From Calothrix sp. PCC 7716 (GTDB lineage Bacteria > Cyanobacteriota > Cyanobacteriia > Cyanobacteriales > Nostocaceae): a DNA stretch of 64,000 nt. A program made the translations under genes and the position numbers. Each line of letters opens with the position of its first letter. Within the stretch, counting starts at the first letter, position 1. Shown piece by piece: positions 53,080-60,701 of the stretch. Where the stretch lies: positions 10,296,580 to 10,360,579 of the forward strand of contig NZ_AP025018.1 in the NCBI RefSeq assembly GCF_019977735.1. The letters run 5' to 3'. A model generated the notes under the pieces. That model did not search any database. It was not told the DNA's origin and worked only from the letters and a program-made list of their open reading frames with translations.

Positions 53080-53330
53080 TGAGTGGAAAGTGCTGAGTGC
53101 TGAGTTTTGAGTAATTAGTGGGTTCGTTCAAAGTAACTTGTTTGAATTTGATTACAGAGAACAGAAGTTTAATTACTTGCCTGAAACAGCATAAATAGGC
53201 GCTTTGGTTAAAAAACCTCACGTCTATAATATAAAATACAGTGTTAATTATAAATTGAGAACAGATACTTCAGCACAAAAAATCAGCACTCAGCACTCAA
53301 TACTCAGCACTCAGCACTCAGCACTTTCTA
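53080..53330. repeat. STRR heptamers between ilvE and the mcdB-like gene
   Basis: GTGCTGA-type units at 53090-53115 and TCAGCAC/TCAATAC units at 53284-53327 flank about 170 bp of unique AT-rich sequence. The right block touches the stop codon of the leftward coiled-coil gene. Confidence 0.8.
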
Positions 53331-53960
53331 CTAATCAAGTAACCACATCGGTGATGAAGTATCAGAGGAATGTGTTTGTTCTACTGATGGTTGAACTTGT
53401 AACCTTTCGAGTGTTCCATATGATTTTCTGTAAGATATTGGCGCCTTTGTGATAGCAGGTGGTTTCTCTTTAGCTTGAGGACGCTGTTGTTGAGGTTGCC
53501 TTTGTTGCTCTAATAAAGCTACAGTTTGCTTGAGTTCTTCAATTTCTGCTGATAGCTGTGAATTTGCTTCTGCTAGCTGCAATGCAGTTTTTTTGGCTTC
53601 TTTAAGCTCTTTTTCGGAACGCTCAGATGAAGTTTTTTGTTCGGCTAAAGCTTTTTCGGAACGCTTAGACAATTCTTTTTGTTCGGATAAAGCAGATTGT
53701 AGCTGCTCAACTTGGTTTTTTAGATTAGCCTCGCTTTGATGAACTTGCGCTATTAATTCATTCAATTCTTGAATTGTTACTTCCAAGTCGGCTTTACTTA
53801 AATGAGTTCCTTCTGTATTATTTTCTTCGTTTACACTTTCCTGTTCTGATAATTCTTCTACGGGTGTAGCAGTCACATCTATTACAGATGCCTTTGTACT
53901 ATCAGCAGTATCTTTATTTGCTTCTTCTTGTACTAAGTCAGCAAGTCTTTTTCTAGCCAT
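53331..53960 (-). CDS. mcdB: McdB-like carboxysome positioning protein (type 2 candidate)
   Basis: From ATG 53960 the protein is about 209 residues: a basic N-terminus (MARKRLADLVQEEANK), an acidic/polar disordered part, a long coiled coil (about 60-150, with QLQSALSEQKEL and two EQKxSSERSEK repeats), a glutamine-rich stretch (QQRQPQQQRPQ) and the C-terminus SSPMWLLD with a single Trp. These are the features reported for type 2 McdB: a coiled coil, Q-rich sequence and an invariant C-terminal Trp. The ATG overlaps the ParA gene's TAA (TAATG), with GGAG upstream, so translation is coupled. The family is not firmly identifiable without a search. Confidence 0.65.
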   Translation of the reverse strand: MARKRLADLVQEEANKDTADSTKASVIDVTATPVEELSEQESVNEENNTEGTHLSKADLEVTIQELNELIAQVHQSEANLKNQVEQLQSALSEQKELSKRSEKALAEQKTSSERSEKELKEAKKTALQLAEANSQLSAEIEELKQTVALLEQQRQPQQQRPQAKEKPPAITKAPISYRKSYGTLERLQVQPSVEQTHSSDTSSPMWLLD

Positions 53961-54598
53961 TATTTTCTCCAGTCGCGCTGTATTTCTTCGGCGACGCGAC
54001 GGTAGTCTGATTCTGCCTCGCGTCCATTTTTTCCCCGCCATTCTGTAATTGCTACACCTTCGAGTGCAGCACGTTCATGAGCTTTATAAATACGAACAAA
54101 CGCATTACAAGCGGGTATACCTAATTGCAATAAAGTGTTTTGTGCTTCCAGTGCTTCTCCTAAACTTCGTGTATCTACTTTGGTAAGCAAGACTCTATAT
54201 GGCTTTCGCGCAGGAGTCACTGCTGTTTTTACTGTATCAACAAGAACAGCTAAGTCCATTGGCGCCGGAGGTGTGGGTAAAACCAAATAATCGGCAACAT
54301 CCACAACTGCCGCCAAAGCTTCTGACTGTAGCGCTGGAGGTGTATCTACTATTACTAAATCGTAACCTTTAATAGAACGTAAATGACCTAAAAGTTTTGA
54401 ATTTGTGTCTTGGGATAGGTCAAACCCCATTCCTTTCTGGCTGCGTCCAAACCACCAACTTGCTGAACCCTGAATATCAGCATCCACAAGAAGCACTGTA
54501 TGGTTACGAGAAAAAGTTGCCGCCAGATTAATTGCGGTAGTAGTTTTACCAACTCCGCCTTTACCATTTACAACCGCGATGATTTTCGGCACGTCCAT
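53960..54598 (-). CDS. mcdA: ParA-family ATPase, McdA-like (type 2 candidate)
   Basis: The 212-residue protein is a small ParA/MinD ATPase with deviant Walker A NGKGGVGKTTTAINLA (signature Lys about 13, P-loop Lys 18), switch region VDADIQGSASWW, Walker B LVIVDTPPALQSEAL and a C-terminal helix. McdA binds nucleoid DNA and spaces carboxysomes with McdB. Type 2 McdA keeps the signature Lys, as here, while S. elongatus type 1 does not. I chose ATG 54598, since longer frames run through a palindromic repeat at 54633. Coupling to the coiled-coil gene and ccmK3/K4 2.8 kb away support the call. Confidence 0.72.
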   Translation of the reverse strand: MDVPKIIAVVNGKGGVGKTTTAINLAATFSRNHTVLLVDADIQGSASWWFGRSQKGMGFDLSQDTNSKLLGHLRSIKGYDLVIVDTPPALQSEALAAVVDVADYLVLPTPPAPMDLAVLVDTVKTAVTPARKPYRVLLTKVDTRSLGEALEAQNTLLQLGIPACNAFVRIYKAHERAALEGVAITEWRGKNGREAESDYRRVAEEIQRDWRK

Positions 54599-54632
54599 AC
54601 TCACTTCTGTGCTGACTAACATTAAATATACA

Positions 54633-54697
54633 AGAAACCGGGTTTCTTTTTCGATATCGTAATCAAAACGAAGATTTTGCATAGAAACCCGGTTTTT
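54633..54697. repeat. paired AGAAACCGGGTTTCT element upstream of mcdA-like gene
   Basis: Palindromes at 54633-54647 and 54683-54697 are about 50 bp apart. The spacer shares AATCAAAACGA with the copy at 56903-56987. It occupies the region between the divergent ParA and P450 genes. Confidence 0.85.
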
Positions 54698-54745
54698 AGG
54701 CGCCCACGATATGATTAAAGAGTGCGTGAATCTTGAGTTGTAATT

Positions 54746-56098
54746 ATGGTCGCTACATATAATTTGCCTGATGGCCCTTCTACGGCACCGTTGCTACGTA
54801 TGATGAAGTTAGTTTTTCAGCCTGTTAAGTACATGGAAGACTATGCAAAAGCATATGGTGATACTTTAACTCTACGTAATAAAAGCGGAAATCACATAGT
54901 TTACTTTAGTCATCCCCAAGCTTTACAACAAATTTATACCGCTGATGCAAGTTATTTTGAAGCTGGTAGAGGCAATCGATTTTTGAAGTTTTTAGTCGGC
55001 GCCAATTCTTTACTACTTTTGGATGGTGAGCGTCACTTGGAACAACGTCAACTTTTAACACCTCCTTTTCATGGTGATAGAATGCGCGCGTATGGCGATG
55101 CAATTCGTGAAATTACACTTTCTGTAATGGAGTCTTGGCAAGTTAATAAACCTTTTAATATTCGTTCGTCGATGCAGGAAATTTCTTTACGAGTAATTTT
55201 GAGAGTTGTATTTGGTATAGATGAAGGAAATGTACTAACAGAAATACAACGAAGACTCAGTTCGCTTCTCGATTTTATGGGTTCCCCTTTAATGTCGAGT
55301 TCGTTGTTCTTCGGGTTTCTACAAAAAGATTTTGGTGCCTTTAGTCCGTGGGGTTGGATGACGCGCGAAATTCAAAAAATTGATGAGTTAATTTATGCTT
55401 TAATAAGAGAGCGCAAAGCTAATAAATACGAAAATCGACAAGATATTTTAAGCTTAATGATGTCGGCACGATACGACGACGGTCAACCTATGTCTGATAT
55501 TGAGTTGCGCGACCAACTAATGACACTTATGCTCGCTGGACATGAAACGACTGCATCAGCGTTAACTTGGGCGTTTTATTGGCTTGATATACAGCCCGAA
55601 ACGCGCGATAAGTTATTAAACGAACTAAGTAATTTAAATAATATTTTAGACACAATCGCAATTAGTAAACTGCCTTATTTAACAGCAGTATGCCAAGAAT
55701 CTTTACGAATTTATCCAATTGTATTATCTGGTGTTTTCCGAAAAGTTAAAACACCTATTGAAATCATGGGTTATAAATTACCTGAAGGGACTCTTGTTGT
55801 ACCTGGTATATATATGGCGCATCACCGCGAAGAAACTTATCCAGAACCAAATAAATTTAAACCTGAACGGTTTTTGAACAGACAGTATTCTGCCTACGAA
55901 TTTATACCCTTTGGTGGTGGTAGTCGTCGCTGTATTGGTTCAGCGTTCGCAATGCATGAAATGAAAATTGTTTTAGCGACAGTTTTATCTAAATATAAAC
56001 TTTCACTTCAAAATAAACGTCCAGTCATACCAGCACGTCGTGGTTTGACTGTCGCTACTCCACAAGGAATGAAAATGATTCCTATAGCAGTAGCATAG
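54746..56098 (+). CDS. cytochrome P450 (CYP110-like)
   Basis: The 450-residue haem monooxygenase shows the I-helix LAGHETTASALTW, the K-helix ExxR in CQESLRIYP, the PERF-like KPERFL and the haem loop FIPFGGGSRRCIGSAFA with the axial Cys about 396. The overall pattern (no N-terminal anchor, PLPPGP-type start reduced to LPDGPSTAP) resembles the CYP110 family common in filamentous cyanobacteria, thought to oxidise fatty acids or terpenes. It starts at ATG 54746. No redox partner or terpene cyclase gene is adjacent. It is convergent with msrA. Confidence 0.93.
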   Translation: MVATYNLPDGPSTAPLLRMMKLVFQPVKYMEDYAKAYGDTLTLRNKSGNHIVYFSHPQALQQIYTADASYFEAGRGNRFLKFLVGANSLLLLDGERHLEQRQLLTPPFHGDRMRAYGDAIREITLSVMESWQVNKPFNIRSSMQEISLRVILRVVFGIDEGNVLTEIQRRLSSLLDFMGSPLMSSSLFFGFLQKDFGAFSPWGWMTREIQKIDELIYALIRERKANKYENRQDILSLMMSARYDDGQPMSDIELRDQLMTLMLAGHETTASALTWAFYWLDIQPETRDKLLNELSNLNNILDTIAISKLPYLTAVCQESLRIYPIVLSGVFRKVKTPIEIMGYKLPEGTLVVPGIYMAHHREETYPEPNKFKPERFLNRQYSAYEFIPFGGGSRRCIGSAFAMHEMKIVLATVLSKYKLSLQNKRPVIPARRGLTVATPQGMKMIPIAVA

Positions 56099-56101
56099 TA
56101 A

Positions 56102-56118
56102 GGTGGGCAATGCCCACC
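56102..56118. terminator. GGTGGGCAATGCCCACC palindrome between convergent genes
   Basis: It lies 3 bp after the P450 stop and 7 bp before the msrA stop, so it is in position to end both transcripts. It is a near-identical copy of the palindrome at 52129-52145. Confidence 0.65.
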
Positions 56119-56125
56119 ATACAAG

Positions 56126-56779
56126 TTAAGCTTGTGCTACACCTACAGGACATGAAACATTTGTTCCACCTAATCCGCAATATCCACCAGGGTTCTTAGC
56201 TAGATACTGTTGGTGATAGTCTTCAGCATAGTAATATTCTGGCGCCTCTAAAATTTCGGTGGTAATTTCACCGTAACCAGCTTTGGTTAATGCTTGTTGA
56301 TAAGCAGAGCGTGATTCTTCGGCAAGTTTTTTCTGTTCAGGGGAGTATGTGTATATTCCCGAACGATATTGAGTACCAGTGTCATTACCTTGACGCATCC
56401 CTTGCGTTGGGTTGTGACTTTCCCAAAATGTTTTGAGTAATTCGCTGTAACTTATCTCTTTTGGGTCATATACAACGAATACCACCTCGTTATGACCCGT
56501 CATTCCTGAACATACTTCTTTATATGTAGGGTTTGGGGTATAACCAGCAGCATATCCTACGCTTGTACTATACACTCCTTTCAACTGCCAAAACTTGCGC
56601 TCGGCGCCCCAAAAACAACCCATCCCAAACATCGCTGTTTCCATTCCTTCAGGAAACGGCGGTTTTAAAGAATTACCATTTACAAAGTGAGTAGCTGGTA
56701 CAGGCATCTGCTGAGTGCGTCCTGGCAATGCTTCCTCTGGCTTAGGCATGGCATTTTTCTTACCAAATCCAAAAATCAT
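56126..56779 (-). CDS. msrA: peptide-methionine (S)-S-oxide reductase MsrA
   Basis: The 217-residue enzyme repairs methionine-S-sulfoxide in proteins. The nucleophile Cys is in [13 protein letters not shown] (about 55). [38 protein letters not shown] and [24 protein letters not shown] follow, with two C-terminal cysteines (in GYCGLG and SCPV) able to recycle the active site through disulfides. The first 40 residues form a non-catalytic extension of the kind usual in this longer MsrA subtype. It starts at ATG 56779. Confidence 0.95.
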   Translation of the reverse strand: MIFGFGKKNAMPKPEEALPGRTQQMPVPATHFVNGNSLKPPFPEGMETAMFGMGCFWGAERKFWQLKGVYSTSVGYAAGYTPNPTYKEVCSGMTGHNEVVFVVYDPKEISYSELLKTFWESHNPTQGMRQGNDTGTQYRSGIYTYSPEQKKLAEESRSAYQQALTKAGYGEITTEILEAPEYYYAEDYHQQYLAKNPGGYCGLGGTNVSCPVGVAQA

Positions 56780-57083
56780 TTTTGCTACCCTCGGTTACTA
56801 TATCTGTTTATATTGTTACTTTATTTAATATTTTGACACATATCTCAACTTTTGCTCATAGTAATGCCATCCCATTTATATATCGGTTTTCACTAAAATC
56901 TTAGAAACCGGGTTTCTTCACCGAAATATTGCATTGCAATCAAAACGACTATTTGTCTGCGACAATGAATGCGTAGAAACCCGGTTTATTTTATATAGGT
57001 TAAGATACATTTATTACATTGTGCATCAGTTTTAATCTAAAAAAACCTGTTTCTTTATTGGTAGATAAGATTAATAAATAAAG
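56780..57083. other. 304-bp divergent region with paired AGAAACC element
   Basis: The spacer between msrA and the hybrid kinase gene holds palindromes at 56903-56917 and 56975-56987 with a 57-bp core (see findings). A third degenerate copy is near 57040. No gene is seen; the kinase promoter is expected near its right end. Confidence 0.6.
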
Positions 57084-57098
57084 TTGTATCAAGCCCTG

Positions 57099-60000
57099 AT
57101 GTCTAGTCCTGATATTAATTTGGCAATCAACCGTCATCCGTTGATTATATCAGCGGATATGTTACTAATAGATGCTGTCGCTTTAATGAGTCAGCAACGA
57201 TGTAGTTATGCTTTAACGCAAAATTTTAATAATAATTCTAATTTAACGGGTATTATTACCGAGCGAGATATTGTAAAAGCAGCGGCAAGAGGGGTTGTTT
57301 TCAATGATACCTATGTGTCAGAGATTATGACATCTGAACTTTTAACGGTTAAAGAAGATGAAGTTAAAGATATTTTTACGGTAATTGGGTTGCTCCGTCA
57401 AAATCGTATTCGTCATTTGCCGATAGTGTCAGCGAATTATGACATAGTGGGAATGATTACATATGAGAGTATTCGCGATACTCTGAAACCTGCTGACTTG
57501 TTGAAACACAGACAGGTATCTGAGGTAATGTCAACCGAAGTTATCAGTGCTTCCCCGAATTGTTCGTTGTTACATTTGACTCAAGTAATGGCATCTAGAC
57601 GTGTTAGCTGCGTGGTAATAATAGAAACGTCACAAGATGAGACTTTAAAATTACCTATTGGTATTATTACTGAACGTGATATTGTACAGTTTTGTAATTT
57701 GGGTTTAGATTTAGCGAATATTCCTACCAACCAAGTCATGAGTCAACCGCTGTTTCACATTAAACCAGATGATTCGATGTGGACGGCACATTATTTGATG
57801 CAAACTCATCGATTACGGCGCCTGGTTGTATGGGATAATACAGAAAAGTTAGGGATTATAACTCAAACTCGAATATTAGAAGCAATCAATCCAGTTGAGA
57901 TTTGGCAAACTTTTGAATCTTTACAGGATTTTGCTGATGCAAAAACATTAGAAGTAAAACAATTAAATAAACAATTGCAAAACGAAATCGATAAGCGCAA
58001 ACAAGTTGAAATACAATTACGTGAAAGTGAGAATAGATATCGTTCAATTGTCGAGCAGGCATCTGTAGGAATTACGCAAATTGCATTGTCAGGAAAGTTA
58101 CTGCAAGTCAATCAGCATTTTTGCAACATTTTGGGGTTTGACGAGTCAGAATTATTAGAAAAAAGCTTACAGCAGATTATATTACCGGAATACTTAAATA
58201 TATATGAAGTATCTTTAGATAAACTTTTGCGATGCGTAACAAAAAGCGTTTCATTTGAAATTTGTTTACTTGCTAGAAGTAATCAGGTAAAATGGGCAAG
58301 AATAGATATATCGCTAGTGCGCGATATTAATGAAGAGCCGCAATATATAATCGGCGTTATTAAAGATATTGGATTGAGTAAGCAAACAGAAATGGCACTT
58401 GCTGACAATCAACGTTTTTTAGAGGCAATAATTCAAGCAAATCCGAGCGTTTTATACGTTTATGATTTAGTTGATGCACGCAATATATATGTTAATAACA
58501 AGATATTTACATTTTTAGGATATCGACCCTACCAAGTTCAAGCGATGGGTAATAGCTTTTTTCCAAGGTTGATGCATTCGGATGATTTAATTAAATTTGC
58601 CGACCATTGTCAATATTTGGCAAATGCTAGGGATGGTGAAGTTGTTGAATTTGAATATCGTATAAAGCATAAAAATGGTGAATGGCGTTGGTTGTTGAGT
58701 CGCGATACAGTATTTTCTCGCACTGCTGATGGTAAAATTAAAGAAATTTTAGGAACAGCAACAGATGTAACCGAACATAAAATATCACAAGCAGCTTTAC
58801 GTGAGAGTGAAGAGCGTTGGCAGTTAGCATTGCGTGGTAATAATGATGGAATATGGGACTACGACTTAAAAACAAACAAAAGTCTCATATCACATCGCTG
58901 TTGGGAAATGTTAGGGTACGAGGACAAAGAACTGAGTTCGTTTGAAGAATGGACGAAATTAGTTCATCCTGAAGATGTTGAAGTGATGATGCAGCAATTT
59001 GAGGCTCATTTAAACCATCAAATACCGTATTATGTTGCTGAATACCGGATGCGCTGCAAAAATGATGAGTATAAATGGGTATTATCGCGTGGACAAGCTT
59101 TGTGGGATAAAACTGGTCGAGCAGTGCGAGTTGTTGGTTCACTAACAGATATTAGCGACCGTAAAAAAGCAGAAGCTAAGTTACAGCAAGCTTTATTAAA
59201 TGCAGAAACTGCCAACCGTGCGAAAAGCGAATTTCTTGCTCGCATGAGTCATGAGTTGAGAACTCCCCTTAATAGCATTATCGGTTTTGCTCAAGTTTTG
59301 CAGCGCGATACTTGTACAAAAACGCAAAATAAATATCTTGATATCATCAACCGTAATGGACAGCATTTACTTGGTTTAATTAACGATGTTTTAGAAATGT
59401 CTAAAATTGAAGCAGGTAAAGTTAAGCTCAACGAAACTGTTTTTGATTTATATAGTGTGCTAAATGAGTTAAAAGAGAGTATGACTCAACTTGCTGTTGC
59501 CAAACATTTAACTCTTATTTTTACACGCGCGCGAAGTGTACCTCAATGTATTACTGCTGATGAAAGAAAACTACGGCAAGTATTACTCAACTTACTCAGT
59601 AATGCTATTAAATTTACATCAAAATGTACTGTACATTTACATGTAATATATGAAAATGGTAAATTAAGCTTTGATGTGAGTGATACAGGTGTGGGTATTG
59701 CTGCCGAAGAGATAGATAATTTATTTGAAGCTTTCATGCAATCTTCTAATGGAAAAATTCAGCAAGGAACGGGGTTAGGTTTATGCGTTTGCCGTAGTTT
59801 TGTGCAGTTGATGGGCGGTGAAATTAAAGTTAAAAGCGTTATTAATCAAGGCAGTGTATTCTCCTTCTTCTTACCGATTAAAGTACAAAATGAAGTCAAA
59901 GCTAATAAGATTACATATAGTGAAAAAAAGAGACTGGCGCCAGGGCAGCAAACTTACAAGATATTAATAGTCGAAGACTCATGGGAACATCGTCACTTAC

Positions 60001-60572
60001 TAACACAGCTATTAAAACCGTTAGGTTTTGTGGTCAAAGAAGCTAAAAATGGGCAACATGGTTTACAACTTTGGCGCCAGTGGAAACCGCATTTAATCTT
60101 TATGGACATGCGAATGCCTTTAATAGATGGCTACCAGGCAACACGACAAATCAAAGCTTCAACTCAAGGACAGGATACCAAAATTATTGCATTAACTGCA
60201 ATCGCTCTCGAAGAAGAAAAAGCAGCAGTATTTTCGGCAGGATGCGACGACTTCCAAAGCAAACCATTTCAAGCTGAGGAAGTTTTTGACAAACTAGCCA
60301 AACATTTAGGAGTCGTGTATGTCGAGCAAAGCCATAATACAACCCTCAATGCGGCGCCAATAGTTAAACTAACTATGCTTGACTTGGAGGTAATGCCACT
60401 TCAATGGCGAAAAGCAATTTATATCGCTGCTTGCGAATGTAGCGATGAACGAATTTTACAACTTTTGCAACAAATTCCAGCAAAATATGCCAGCTTAACT
60501 TTGGCACTACGGGAACTTGTTGATAATTTTCACTTCGATAAAATCATGGAATTAACATCTGGCGATTTGTAA
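57099..60572 (+). CDS. hybrid histidine kinase with four CBS and three PAS domains
   Basis: The product of about 1157 residues has two CBS pairs (residues about 5-270), a coiled-coil linker, three PAS/PAC domains (about 315-440, 442-565, 570-690), HisKA with ARMSHELRTPLN (His about 718), HATPase (LLSNAIKFTS, DTGVGIAAEE, GTGLGLCVCRSF) and a C-terminal receiver (ILIVEDSWEHR, IFMDMRMPLIDGYQ, KPFQAEE), then a short helical tail. It is soluble and may sense adenine nucleotides (CBS) and redox or light through PAS. ATG 57099 is preferred over TTG 57084. No response regulator gene is adjacent. Confidence 0.9.
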   Translation: MSSPDINLAINRHPLIISADMLLIDAVALMSQQRCSYALTQNFNNNSNLTGIITERDIVKAAARGVVFNDTYVSEIMTSELLTVKEDEVKDIFTVIGLLRQNRIRHLPIVSANYDIVGMITYESIRDTLKPADLLKHRQVSEVMSTEVISASPNCSLLHLTQVMASRRVSCVVIIETSQDETLKLPIGIITERDIVQFCNLGLDLANIPTNQVMSQPLFHIKPDDSMWTAHYLMQTHRLRRLVVWDNTEKLGIITQTRILEAINPVEIWQTFESLQDFADAKTLEVKQLNKQLQNEIDKRKQVEIQLRESENRYRSIVEQASVGITQIALSGKLLQVNQHFCNILGFDESELLEKSLQQIILPEYLNIYEVSLDKLLRCVTKSVSFEICLLARSNQVKWARIDISLVRDINEEPQYIIGVIKDIGLSKQTEMALADNQRFLEAIIQANPSVLYVYDLVDARNIYVNNKIFTFLGYRPYQVQAMGNSFFPRLMHSDDLIKFADHCQYLANARDGEVVEFEYRIKHKNGEWRWLLSRDTVFSRTADGKIKEILGTATDVTEHKISQAALRESEERWQLALRGNNDGIWDYDLKTNKSLISHRCWEMLGYEDKELSSFEEWTKLVHPEDVEVMMQQFEAHLNHQIPYYVAEYRMRCKNDEYKWVLSRGQALWDKTGRAVRVVGSLTDISDRKKAEAKLQQALLNAETANRAKSEFLARMSHELRTPLNSIIGFAQVLQRDTCTKTQNKYLDIINRNGQHLLGLINDVLEMSKIEAGKVKLNETVFDLYSVLNELKESMTQLAVAKHLTLIFTRARSVPQCITADERKLRQVLLNLLSNAIKFTSKCTVHLHVIYENGKLSFDVSDTGVGIAAEEIDNLFEAFMQSSNGKIQQGTGLGLCVCRSFVQLMGGEIKVKSVINQGSVFSFFLPIKVQNEVKANKITYSEKKRLAPGQQTYKILIVEDSWEHRHLLTQLLKPLGFVVKEAKNGQHGLQLWRQWKPHLIFMDMRMPLIDGYQATRQIKASTQGQDTKIIALTAIALEEEKAAVFSAGCDDFQSKPFQAEEVFDKLAKHLGVVYVEQSHNTTLNAAPIVKLTMLDLEVMPLQWRKAIYIAACECSDERILQLLQQIPAKYASLTLALRELVDNFHFDKIMELTSGDL

Positions 60573-60641
60573 AGACGCAATTTGTACAGACGCAATTTGT
60601 ACAGACGCAATTTGTACAGACGCGACATGTCGCGTCTCTAC
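60566..60641. repeat. 15-bp tandem repeat (TTTGTACAGACGCAA) ending in a palindrome
   Basis: About 3.7 direct units of TTTGTACAGACGCAA run from 60566. The last merges into the palindrome GACGCGACATGTCGCGTC and CTCTACG. The first unit carries the TAA stop of the hybrid kinase gene. Confidence 0.85.
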
Positions 60642-60701
60642 GATTTAATGGTATATTAGTACAAATAAGATAAATATAGTATAATAATTAACTAAACATA
60701 A

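Noticed and set aside
53961-54041. N-terminal extension of the McdB-like protein to 236 residues
   Set aside because: These codons lie inside the ParA gene in another frame, and the TAATG overlap with GGAG upstream marks ATG 53960 as the start.
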